Source: Psychrosphaera haliotis (lineage in GTDB: Bacteria > Pseudomonadota > Gammaproteobacteria > Enterobacterales > Alteromonadaceae). Taken from it: a DNA stretch of 64,000 nucleotides. Position numbers and translations under genes: made by a program. The notes beneath the pieces were generated by a model. The model worked only from the letters and a program-made list of their open reading frames with translations. It did not search any database and was not told where the DNA came from. The stretch lies in contig NZ_WOCD01000005.1 in assembly GCF_009728465.1 (NCBI RefSeq), positions 186,001-250,000 of the forward strand. Reading direction: 5' to 3'. The stretch's first letter is position 1. Every line of letters begins with the position of its first letter. Positions 8,978 to 17,723 of this stretch are shown here, piece after piece.

Positions 8978-10402
8978 TTACTTTTTCTTTTTCGCTTTTG
9001 GATTAGGAAGATCTGTAATAGAACCTTCGTAAATCTCTGCAGCAAGACCAATTGACTCGTTTAGCGTTGGGTGAGCATGAACAGTTAACGCGATGTCTTC
9101 TGCGTCTGCGCCCATTTCAATTGCTAAGCCAATTTCACCAAGCATTTCACCAGCGTTGATACCAACAATTGCGCCACCTAAAATGCGGTGCGTGTCTTTA
9201 TCAAAGATTAACTTAGTGAAACCTTCTGTACGAGCAGATGCAATCGCACGACCTGAAGCAGCCCAAGGGAACTTCGCCGCTTCAACATTTAAGCCTTGCT
9301 CTTTTGCTTCTTTTTCAGTGATGCCAACCCAAGCCATTTCTGGATCTGTGTAAGCTACTGAAGGAATACCTTGAGGTTCAAAGAAGTGCTTTTTGCCAGA
9401 GATAACTTCGGCAGCAACATGACCTTCATGAACGGCTTTGTGAGCAAGCATTGGTTGACCAATTACGTCACCAATTGCAAAGATGTTATTTACGTTTGTA
9501 CGTAATTGTTTGTCTACGTTAATGAAACCACGCTCATCAACTTTAACACCCGCTTTGTCAGCATCACAAAGGTTACCGTTAGGCTTACGACCTACAGCAA
9601 CTAGAATTTTGTCATAACGTACAGGCTCTGCTGGCGCTTTTTTACCTTCAAAAGTAACGTATAAACCGTCATCTTTTGCTTCAACGGCTACAACTTTTGT
9701 TGATAACATGATGTTAAAGCGGTTTTTATTGTACTTAGTATAAGCTTGCACAATATCTTTATCTGCAGCAGGAACTAGTTGGTCTAAGAATTCAACTACT
9801 GATACGTTTGAGCCAAGTGAACTATACACTGTGCCCATTTCAAGACCGATGATGCCACCGCCAAGAACTAGCATTTCACCAGGAATGTCTTTCATTTCTA
9901 GTGCGCCAGTAGAGTCGATTACACGATCATCTTTTGGAATGAATGGTAGGTTAACCGGCTCTGAACCAGCCGCAATAATTGCATTGTCGAAGTTGATGTT
10001 TGTAACACCGTCTTTACCTTCAACCGCTAACGTGTTGCTGCCTGTAAATTTACCGTAGCCATTAACTACATTTACTTTACGCATTTTAGCCATGCCGTCT
10101 AGGCCGCCAGTCAATTTAGCAACTACGCTGTCTTTCCAATCGCGAATCTTGTCTAGATCAATTTCAGGCGCGCCAAAGGTAACACCGTGTGATGCCATAT
10201 CTTTTGCATCATCAATTACTTTTGCAACATGTAATAATGCTTTAGACGGGATACAACCAACGTTTAAGCATACGCCACCAAGCGTTTGACCAGCTTCAAC
10301 TAACGTTACGTCTAAACCTAAATCAGCCGCACGGAATGCAGCAGAGTAGCCACCAGGGCCAGCACCAAGAACCACTACCTGGGTTTTGATATCGTTGCTC
10401 AT
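8978..10402 (-). CDS. lpdA: dihydrolipoyl dehydrogenase (E3)
   Basis: FAD-dependent disulfide oxidoreductase of 474 residues that reoxidises the lipoyl groups of the pyruvate (and usually 2-oxoglutarate) dehydrogenase complexes with NAD+. The FAD-binding GAGPGGYSAA is at residues 13-22, the redox disulfide GGVCLNVGCIPSK at about 42-54, the NAD-binding LGGGIIGLEMG at about 180, and the C-terminal dimer-interface catalytic pair HAHPTLNE at about 443. The C-terminus is a lysine-rich KAKKKK tail. It follows aceF after a 150-base gap holding a strong hairpin, so its level may be set apart from E1 and E2. Confidence 0.97.
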   Translation of the reverse strand: MSNDIKTQVVVLGAGPGGYSAAFRAADLGLDVTLVEAGQTLGGVCLNVGCIPSKALLHVAKVIDDAKDMASHGVTFGAPEIDLDKIRDWKDSVVAKLTGGLDGMAKMRKVNVVNGYGKFTGSNTLAVEGKDGVTNINFDNAIIAAGSEPVNLPFIPKDDRVIDSTGALEMKDIPGEMLVLGGGIIGLEMGTVYSSLGSNVSVVEFLDQLVPAADKDIVQAYTKYNKNRFNIMLSTKVVAVEAKDDGLYVTFEGKKAPAEPVRYDKILVAVGRKPNGNLCDADKAGVKVDERGFINVDKQLRTNVNNIFAIGDVIGQPMLAHKAVHEGHVAAEVISGKKHFFEPQGIPSVAYTDPEMAWVGITEKEAKEQGLNVEAAKFPWAASGRAIASARTEGFTKLIFDKDTHRILGGAIVGINAGEMLGEIGLAIEMGADAEDIALTVHAHPTLNESIGLAAEIYEGSITDLPNPKAKKKK

Positions 10403-10519
10403 TATTAACCTCTATCTTTTCAGAGTAAAAGACGAAACTATTCATCTTTTGGGATTAAAACAGAAGGCGCGTTTGCCCCTTCAAAAAATTTGTCTGCAAA
10501 GTCTATCACTGCAAAAGTC

Positions 10520-10545
10520 GAAAGTCCTGTTAGTACAGGACTTTC
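10520..10545 (-). promoter_or_regulatory. strong hairpin between aceF and lpdA
   Basis: Perfect 11-bp inverted repeat GAAAGTCCTGT / ACAGGACTTTC with a TAGT loop, starting 8 bases after the aceF stop codon. On the minus strand it is followed by CGACTTTT rather than a clean T run, so it may be a leaky terminator, a processing site or an RNA-stability element that protects the aceEF message. I cannot tell these apart from sequence. Confidence 0.65.
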
Positions 10546-10552
10546 TTTCAGA

Positions 10553-12553
10553 TTATAGTACTAATTTTCGTATATCGGACAGGACACTTGAAACATGTAC
10601 TGCAAATCGCGCTGCTAACGCACCATCTATCACACGATGATCGTAAGATAATGAAAGTGGTAGCATTAGTTTAGGCTCAAATTCAGAACCATTCCATTTT
10701 GGTTTCATTTCAGATTTAGACACACCTAAAATTCCAACCTCTGGAGCATTAACAATTGGCGTAAATGCAGTGCCGCCAATGCCACCAAGGCTAGAAATAG
10801 TGAAACATCCGCCTTGCATGTCTTTTGCAGTTAGCTTGCCTTGACGCGCCTTACCTGAAATCTCCATTAACTCACGAGAGATTTCATTAACGCCTTTTTT
10901 GTCAACGTCACGTACAACAGGAACAACAAGTCCGTTTGGCGTATCAACCGCAACACCAATATGAACATACTTCTTAAGTACAATGCTTTCGCCGTCGGTA
11001 CTTAATGAAGAGTTAAATTGTGGATACGTTAGTAGGCCCGATGCCACTGCCTTCATGATGAATACAAGCGGAGTGATTTTTAAATCCGACTTTTGTTTCG
11101 CCAACATTGCGTTTTGTTCTTTGCGGAACGCTTCAAGTGAAGTGATGTCCGCTTCATCAAACTGAGTTACGTGTGGAATAGTTACCCAGTTACGATGTAA
11201 GTTTGGTCCTGATATTTTTTGAATACGCGTTAAAGCTTTTGTTTCTATTTCGCCAAACTTAGCGAAATCAACTTTAGGCGCAGCCAATACTTGAAGACCA
11301 CCTTCACCGGCTGCAACACTTGACGCTGCCGTTGCTTTAGGACGTGATAGCTCATACTTAACAAACGACTTAATGTCTTCTGCCAAAATACGACCTTTAC
11401 GACCTGTGCCTTTAACTTTTGTTAAATCAACACCAAATTCACTAGCAAGTCTTCTTACCGAAGGCGTTGCATGTAGGTTGCCCGACTTGCCATTTCCGCC
11501 TACTGATGAAGGATGTGCTAACTGCACAGGTGGAGCTTTAGGAGCAGGTTTGCTCTCTTTAGCTGGAGTATCTTTTGCTTGGTTTGCTGGTGCGCTATTT
11601 GTAGATTCTGATTTAGCTGGCGCACTTGATGAGCCTGCTACTTCAATTGTTGCAATCAATGTTCCCATTGCAACTTTGCCGCCATTGTCAATTTCAAGCG
11701 ACTTGATAACACCTGCAAATGGTGCAGGCACGTCCATTGTTGCTTTGTCTGTTTCTAGAGTGATAAGGCCTTGTTCAGCCTCCACAGTGTCGCCAACGGC
11801 AACTAAAACATCTATAACGTCAACTTCGCCATCGGTACCAATGTCTGGCACTTCTACATTTTTAACTTCTGTAGCGCTCGATTGTCCACCAGCATTTTCA
11901 TTTGCTTGAGGAGCTTGGTTTGTATTGGCAGTATCCGCTTTCGGTGTGTCCGATGATGAAGAATCTTCGCCTTCTATCGCCAAGGTCATTATCACTTTAC
12001 CTTGACCAGCTTTGTCGCCAACAGCGACTTTTAACGAAACAACCTTACCATTTTCTGGCGAAGGTACGTCCATTGTCGCTTTGTCAGTTTCAAGCGTAAT
12101 TAGGCCATCTTCTTTGCTAACGATATCCCCTTCAGCAACTAACACATCGATTACATCAACTTCATCGTCCGTGCCAATATCTGGAACTTCAACTTCAATT
12201 GTTTTTCCTGCTGAGCCAGATGTTTCTGTTTTGCTATCTGATGCTGGAGTAGCCTCAGCTTTAGGCTCTTCTTTAGTTTCTGGTTTCGCTTCAGAAGACT
12301 CAGAGCTAGATGCTCCAGCCTCTTCAAGCTTAACCAATAAAGTGCCCTCTGAAACCTTGTCACCAACAGCAACTTTGATTTCAGCAATTTTGCCAGAAAA
12401 TGGCGCTGGGATATCCATCGACGCCTTGTCGCTTTCTACCGTCACTAACGCATCTTCTGCTTCTACTGTGTCACCAACGGCCACACATAGTTCAATGATT
12501 TCAACTTCATCGCCGCCCACATCTGGGACTAAAATGTCTTTTAATTCAGCCAT
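10553..12553 (-). CDS. aceF: pyruvate dehydrogenase E2, dihydrolipoamide acetyltransferase
   Basis: Core acetyltransferase of the pyruvate dehydrogenase complex, 666 residues. Three lipoyl domains are visible, with the lipoylated lysine in VESDKASM (about residue 45), LETDKATM (about 159) and LETDKATM (about 269), joined by Ala/Pro/Ser-rich flexible linkers. The peripheral-subunit-binding domain starts TPSVRRLASEFGVDLTKVKGTG (about 365). The catalytic domain ends with the active-site DHRVIDG motif (about 636). The three-lipoyl layout is as in E. coli. It lies 21 bases downstream of aceE in one operon. Confidence 0.96.
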   Translation of the reverse strand: MAELKDILVPDVGGDEVEIIELCVAVGDTVEAEDALVTVESDKASMDIPAPFSGKIAEIKVAVGDKVSEGTLLVKLEEAGASSSESSEAKPETKEEPKAEATPASDSKTETSGSAGKTIEVEVPDIGTDDEVDVIDVLVAEGDIVSKEDGLITLETDKATMDVPSPENGKVVSLKVAVGDKAGQGKVIMTLAIEGEDSSSSDTPKADTANTNQAPQANENAGGQSSATEVKNVEVPDIGTDGEVDVIDVLVAVGDTVEAEQGLITLETDKATMDVPAPFAGVIKSLEIDNGGKVAMGTLIATIEVAGSSSAPAKSESTNSAPANQAKDTPAKESKPAPKAPPVQLAHPSSVGGNGKSGNLHATPSVRRLASEFGVDLTKVKGTGRKGRILAEDIKSFVKYELSRPKATAASSVAAGEGGLQVLAAPKVDFAKFGEIETKALTRIQKISGPNLHRNWVTIPHVTQFDEADITSLEAFRKEQNAMLAKQKSDLKITPLVFIMKAVASGLLTYPQFNSSLSTDGESIVLKKYVHIGVAVDTPNGLVVPVVRDVDKKGVNEISRELMEISGKARQGKLTAKDMQGGCFTISSLGGIGGTAFTPIVNAPEVGILGVSKSEMKPKWNGSEFEPKLMLPLSLSYDHRVIDGALAARFAVHVSSVLSDIRKLVL

Positions 12554-12574
12554 CTATTTAATCTCCTCAGGTGC

Positions 12575-15251
12575 TTATGCGTAAAGTGGGCTAAGTTTGT
12601 CGGCATCAATGCCAAACTCTTCAATAGCTTTAGTTACCACTGAAGCTTCAATATCGCCTCTTCGTGCTAACTGACTTAATGCAGCAACAGCAATGTAGTT
12701 GTGATCAACTTCAAAGTGGCGACGCAAGTTTGCGCGGCTATCTGAACGACCAAAACCGTCGGTACCCAATACTTTATAATCTGAAGGTACCCAAGCTCTA
12801 ACTTGATCAGCATAAGACTTGATGTAATCGGTAGCTGCAACAACAGGACCTTCATTACCTTCTAGTATTTCAGTGATATAGGCTTTTTGTGCTGGCGCTT
12901 CTGGGTTTAACATATTAAATCTGTCTACTTCTAATCCGTCACGACCTAACTCGTTAAACGACGGTACGCTGTATACGTCAGAGCTAACATCAAACTTCTC
13001 AGCAAGAATCTTAGCGGCTTCACGTACTTGCAGTAAAATAGTACCTGAACCTAACAGCTGAACATTCGCTTTCGCTTTTTTCGGTTCAACACGATCAAGT
13101 TTGTAAATACCTTTAACAATGCCTTCTTCAACACCTTCAGGAAGTGCTGGCTGAACATAGTTCTCATTCATTACAGTGACATAATAGAAAACGTTTTCGT
13201 TTTCACCATACATACGACGCATACCGTCTTGAACAATAACCGCTAGCTCATAACCATAAGTTGGGTCATAAGTAATACAGTTAGGTACTGTTCCGAAGTG
13301 AGAATGAGTATGACCGTCTTGGTGTTGTAAACCTTCACCATTAAGTGTTGTACGGCCAGCCGTACCACCTACTAGGAAACCTCTTGCTTGCGAGTCACCG
13401 GCAGCCCAAACCATGTCACCCACACGTTGGAAACCAAACATTGAGTAATAGATGTAAAACGGGATCATTGGCTCATTGTTATTTGAGTATGATGTTGCCG
13501 CTGCTAACCAGTCTGACATAGCACCTAATTCATTGATGCCTTCTTGTAAAACTTGGCCTTTTTTATCTTCACGATAGTAAGCAACTTGGTCGGCATCTTG
13601 AGGCGTGTATTTTTGGCCTCCGTGAGCGTAAATACCCACTTGACGGAATAAACCTTCTAGACCAAAGGTTTCGTGCTTCATCTGGAATAATTGGAACAAT
13701 TCGTTTACCAATTTGTTTGTCTTTGATAACCGCTGACAAAATACGACCAAATGCCATAGTTGTTGAGATTTCACGACCATTTGAACCTTTAAGTATTGCG
13801 TCAAAGGCTTTTAAATCTGGTGTATCAACTTCAACGTCTGAATTACGACGACGAGCTGGTAAGTATCCACCTAATGTTTCACGACGACCATGAAGGTATT
13901 TCCACTCTTCACTGCCCTCTTCAAACTTAACATAAGGTACATTTGGTAAATCTTCATCAGAGATATCGATATGATGGCGGTCACGATAAGCTTTAAGCGC
14001 ATCGATATCCATTTTCTTAACACCGTGAGCAATGTTTTTACCTTCACCAGCGTCACCCATGCCGTAACCTTTAACAGTTTTAGCAAGAATAACTTGTGGA
14101 CGACCTTTAGTTTTAGTCGCGCGGTCATAGGCTGCGTAAACTTTTACTGGATCATGGCCACCACGGTTTAAACGCCAAATATCTTGGTCAGACATATTAG
14201 CAACCATCGCTGCTGTTTCTGGCGTTTTAGAGAAGAAGTTATCGCGAGTGAACTTGCCACCTTTCGCTTTGTAGTTCTGGTATTCACCATCAACGGTTTC
14301 TTCCATGATATCTAGTAACTTGCCGTCTTTATCACGAGACAGTAATGGATCCCAATATGAACCCCAAATAACTTTAATCACTTCCCAACCAGCGCCACGG
14401 AATGTGCCTTCTAGCTCTTGAATAATTTTACCATTACCACGAACCGGACCATCTAGGCGCTGTAGGTTACAGTTAATAATAAACGTTAAGTTGTCCAAAC
14501 CTTCACGTGCAGCTAAACCAATGGCTCCTAGTGCTTCTGGCTCATCACACTCACCGTCGCCCATAAAGCAATAAACACGTTGATCTGAACAATCTTTAAT
14601 TCCGCGATCCGTTAGATACTTAAGGAAACGAGCTTGATAAATAGCAGCTATTGGACCTAAGCCCATAGATACCGTAGGGAACTGCCAAAAGTCTGGCATT
14701 AATTTAGGGTGTGGGTATGAAGATAGACCTTCGCCATCCGCTTCCTGGCGGAAGTTATCAAGTTGATCTTCTGATAAACGCCCCTCTAGGAATGCACGAG
14801 AATAGATACCCGGTGATACGTGTCCTTGAATATAAAGGAAGTCGCCACCTGAATTGTCTTTGTCAGCTTTAAAGAAGTGGTTAAAACCTACATCGTATAG
14901 CATTGCAGAAGATGCAAATGATGAAATATGTCCACCAAGTTCTAAATCTTTTTTCGAACCACGCACAACCATGGCAAGTGCATTCCAACGAATGGCGCCA
15001 CGGATTCTAGCTTCTAAAGTACGGTCGCCCGGCATTTGAGGCTCTTGGCCCGCAGGGATTGTATTTAGATAGGCAGTGGTTGGTGTAAAAGGTAAGTGAG
15101 CGCCGTTGCGACGAGCCTTATCAATCAATGACTCTAAGATATGGTGAGCACGCTCAACACCGTCAACTTCAAGTACCGCTTCTAACGACTCAAGCCATTC
15201 TTGAGTTTCTTGTGGATCTATATCCTGATTTAGAGTTGGATTCTCTGACAT
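12575..15251 (-). CDS. aceE: pyruvate dehydrogenase E1 (homodimeric AceE type), frameshifted
   Basis: Thiamine-diphosphate-dependent decarboxylase that starts the conversion of pyruvate to acetyl-CoA. The TPP-binding motif is seen as FMGDGECDEPEALGA, continuing to IINCNLQRLDGPVRGN, and the pyrimidine domain as DEARTFGLEGLFRQ after frame correction. The frame is broken at 13669-13671: the N-terminal part reads PDEARNLWSRR and ends at 13569, while the second frame reads ETFGLEGLFRQVGIYAHGG to the true C-terminus DADKLSPLYA. Removing one base of the AAA/TTT run gives 891 residues, close to E. coli AceE (887). A real knockout of this central gene is unlikely, so I favour a sequence error. Confidence 0.93.
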
Positions 15252-15283
15252 ATTTCAGGTTCCTATAATTAATAATTTAAAAT

Positions 15284-16048
15284 TTACTGACTGCTTAATA
15301 AGCGGCGAACCGACCCTTGAAGTCGATTTTGTTCTTGATCAAGCTTTAATAAAGACTGTTCTATAAAGGCCAAATGTTGACCACTTGCTACTCTTGCAGC
15401 CTCAGGCTGACTATTTAAAATCGCACTTAATAATTCAAATCGGTGTTCATTAAGCTGAACTCGAATTGACTTATGATCTTTAAAAACCAACAGGTTCTCT
15501 TTAATGTTGTGCCTTAATAAATCTTTTACACCTCTTAACAGGTGAACCAATAAAACATTTTGAGCGGCATCTGCAATTGCTAGATAAAACATAACAATAG
15601 CATCTGAAACGGAATCTAGATCACTATCATCAAGCGCTTCTATTCCTTCAAATGCAGATTTAATACATTTAAGCTGCGATTCGTCGCCTCGTAATGCGGC
15701 GTAATAGGCAACGACACTTTCCAGCGCACAACGAAATTCTAATAAATCATAGTGCGACTCTGGGTTGTTTGCCAAAAGGTCGAATAGTGGTGCAGCAAAC
15801 GGCGCATCAAGTTGCTGACTTACAAACGTACCGCCACCTTGTTTACGAGTTACTAGGCGTTTAGCTTCAAGTTGTTTTATTGCGTCTCGAATGGAAGGAC
15901 GGGAAACCCCGTATTGCTCGGCAAGATCTCTTTCAGAAGCGAGTTTTTCACCCGCCGCAAAAGTACCATCAATGATTTGGCTTTCTAATTGCGATGCCAC
16001 TTGTTCTGATACTTTTTTAGTCACTACTTTTGTCACGAGCTGTTCCAT
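15284..16048 (-). CDS. pdhR: PdhR, GntR-family repressor of pyruvate dehydrogenase
   Basis: FadR-subgroup GntR regulator of 254 residues. An N-terminal winged helix-turn-helix is visible (ASERDLAEQYGVSRPSIRDAI, about residues 37-57) and an all-alpha FCD effector domain follows (LEFRCALES at about 103, then histidines near 150 and 200 that could bind metal or pyruvate). In E. coli PdhR is released from DNA by pyruvate. It is the first gene of pdhR-aceE-aceF-lpdA, 32 bases before aceE, and a perfect operator lies just upstream of its start, so autoregulation is expected. Confidence 0.93.
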   Translation of the reverse strand: MEQLVTKVVTKKVSEQVASQLESQIIDGTFAAGEKLASERDLAEQYGVSRPSIRDAIKQLEAKRLVTRKQGGGTFVSQQLDAPFAAPLFDLLANNPESHYDLLEFRCALESVVAYYAALRGDESQLKCIKSAFEGIEALDDSDLDSVSDAIVMFYLAIADAAQNVLLVHLLRGVKDLLRHNIKENLLVFKDHKSIRVQLNEHRFELLSAILNSQPEAARVASGQHLAFIEQSLLKLDQEQNRLQGSVRRLLSSQ

Positions 16049-16072
16049 TCATGTTTGAATTCAAATTGGTAA

Positions 16073-16087
16073 ATTGGTCTTACCAAT
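16073..16087. promoter_or_regulatory. pdhR: PdhR operator
   Basis: ATTGGT-CTT-ACCAAT, a perfect palindrome with a 3-base centre that matches the known PdhR consensus ATTGGTNNNACCAAT. It lies 25 bases upstream of the pdhR start codon, and an extra half-site (AATTGGTA) sits immediately on its pdhR side. Confidence 0.88.
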
Positions 16088-16170
16088 ATACCAGGATCGT
16101 AACAGCTCAAATTTTTAAAGTAAACCCACTAACTAAGTGGCATGACCAGAACAAATGATCATCAAAAAAT

Positions 16171-17127
16171 TTATACAATCTGACCATAAAGCGTTAATAA
16201 AGCCACAACTACTAAGAACAAGACCATGTTACGTTTTGCTAAACGAACCATCTTTTCTGCATTAGCTGCATTAACGGCTTCTATATCCGCATTACTTTTC
16301 TCTAGTCCCTCGGCCGCTAACGCAACTTGGGTTACTACAAACTTAGAAGATTTTGATAAATTTGCAGAATATTTTAACCATGCTTCTAATCCTCGACCAA
16401 AATGACCAACAAACATGTAACCAACACTCACCAGTCTTGCTGGGACCCACAATAACCACTCTAGCCATTTTGACGCTGTGGCTTGATTACTATCGTCTTT
16501 TAATGAATCGATGAATTTACCTTCGGCAATATAAAGTACGGTGGTATATAAAATAATGCCTGGCACACCTAACACGACATAAAAGAAAATAGGTGCCGCG
16601 TAATATTGAAGATTAATCCAAACTAATGTTTCACCCACACTTTCGTTTTTGTTCTCCGCAGAATCAAAATCTGGACGTTCTGCCTCTTCATTTTCTGATC
16701 CCGGATCTTCTATCTCTTCATTACTTGAATCGCCGCTTTCAGACTTGTTGCCTTCGGCGCCTTCATTTTCTAGCGGCTCACCCATTAATTTGTAATGTAG
16801 AATTGAAGCAGCTTCAGTGTCTTTCCTCTGCTGAGCATTTAAAAACTGGCGATAGTACTTTCGAAGTGGGTAATGACCAACACAGATTGCTAGAACAAAT
16901 AAGCTAACAACAAAGTCGATTAGTCTACTGTCAAAGATAAAAAGGAAGATGCCAACCGCTACGGCTGGTGCAACTAAAAACAACAACAAGCTAAAGGTGT
17001 CGTTGTCTTTTATTTTGTGGCTGTATTTTGTTGAGTACCATTTAAGGTATCTTGTGGCGTGCCATGGCAAAGACTGCAGAGCAACTCGCTCAACGAGTAA
17101 CACCATTAGTAATAAAATAAGAGTCAT
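16171..17127 (-). CDS. ampE: AmpE-like inner-membrane protein
   Basis: Membrane protein of 318 residues with several hydrophobic segments (residues about 1-12, 45-65, 68-85, 175-200 and a C-terminal segment at about 297-315). The N-terminus LVERVALQSLPWHATRYLKWY and the segment WLEWLLWVPARLVSVGYMFVGHF fit AmpE, the partner of AmpD in the ampDE operon of enterobacteria, with a proposed role in sensing cell-wall state. An acidic Glu/Ser-rich insert (about residues 112-165) makes it longer than E. coli AmpE (284). It follows ampD by 33 bases. Confidence 0.85.
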   Translation of the reverse strand: MTLILLLMVLLVERVALQSLPWHATRYLKWYSTKYSHKIKDNDTFSLLLFLVAPAVAVGIFLFIFDSRLIDFVVSLFVLAICVGHYPLRKYYRQFLNAQQRKDTEAASILHYKLMGEPLENEGAEGNKSESGDSSNEEIEDPGSENEEAERPDFDSAENKNESVGETLVWINLQYYAAPIFFYVVLGVPGIILYTTVLYIAEGKFIDSLKDDSNQATASKWLEWLLWVPARLVSVGYMFVGHFGRGLEAWLKYSANLSKSSKFVVTQVALAAEGLEKSNADIEAVNAANAEKMVRLAKRNMVLFLVVVALLTLYGQIV

Positions 17128-17160
17128 AATTCAGCCTTCAATTCCTTTAGTTAAGTACCA

Positions 17161-17710
17161 CTATAATTGGCTAAAATAACGTTGCCAATCAAAACTATCA
17201 CCCGGATCGGTTTTTCGTCCGGGCGCGATGTCACTATGACCCACAATATTTTCATCAACAATATCTGGGTAAATTTCTTTTATTTGTTTTGTCACTCTAG
17301 CCAAGGTTTCGTATTGAGCATCGGTATAAGGCATTTCATCAGTGCCTTGCATCTCTATCCCAATTGAAAAGTCATTACATTTAGTGCGTCCTTTGAAGTT
17401 ACTAACACCAGCGTGCCATGCTCGATAATTGAGCGGCACAAACTGCACTAAACTTCCATCACGCTTTATAAATAAATGAGCCGAGACTCTTATTCCAGCT
17501 ATAGTTTCAAAATAAGGGTGAGTCGAAGGATTTAACTGTCCAGTGAAGAAATCTTCAACATATTTATTATCAAGTCAGACTCTTGGCTAGCAGGCGGCAA
17601 ACTTATATTGTGAATAACCAGCAAGCTAATATCTTCTGTTCGCGAAGGTCACAATGATCCGACTCAATTTTTATTGCCCCCTTTAACCAAACGGGCTCTC
17701 TATTTAGCAT
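17161..17710 (-). CDS. ampD: AmpD, 1,6-anhydro-N-acetylmuramyl-L-alanine amidase, frameshifted twice
   Basis: Cytoplasmic zinc amidase of peptidoglycan recycling that splits the peptide from anhydro-muropeptides. Three frames must be joined: the start at 17710 gives LKGAIKIESDHCD, the second gives EDISLLVIHNISLP, and the third gives VEDFFTGQLNPSTHPYFE, RVSAHLFIKRDG, RAWHAGVSNFKG, NDFSIGIEMQG and the zinc-ligand end VGHSDIAPGRKTDPG. The breaks are near 17640 and near 17570, each explained by one lost base; the corrected protein would be 183 residues, normal for AmpD. Ligand histidines are in VIHN, RAWHAG and VGHSD. An AAAGGA ribosome-binding site overlaps the end of the kinase gene 13 bases upstream. 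Sequence error is more likely than decay, but in AmpD real loss would induce AmpC-type beta-lactamases where present. Confidence 0.85.
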
Positions 17711-17723
17711 GGCTAATAGTCCT

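Noticed and set aside
11373..12584. Long open frames antisense to aceF (up to 190 residues)
   Set aside because: They mirror the Ala/Pro/Ser- and lipoyl-rich repeats of aceF; no ribosome-binding site and no family resemblance.
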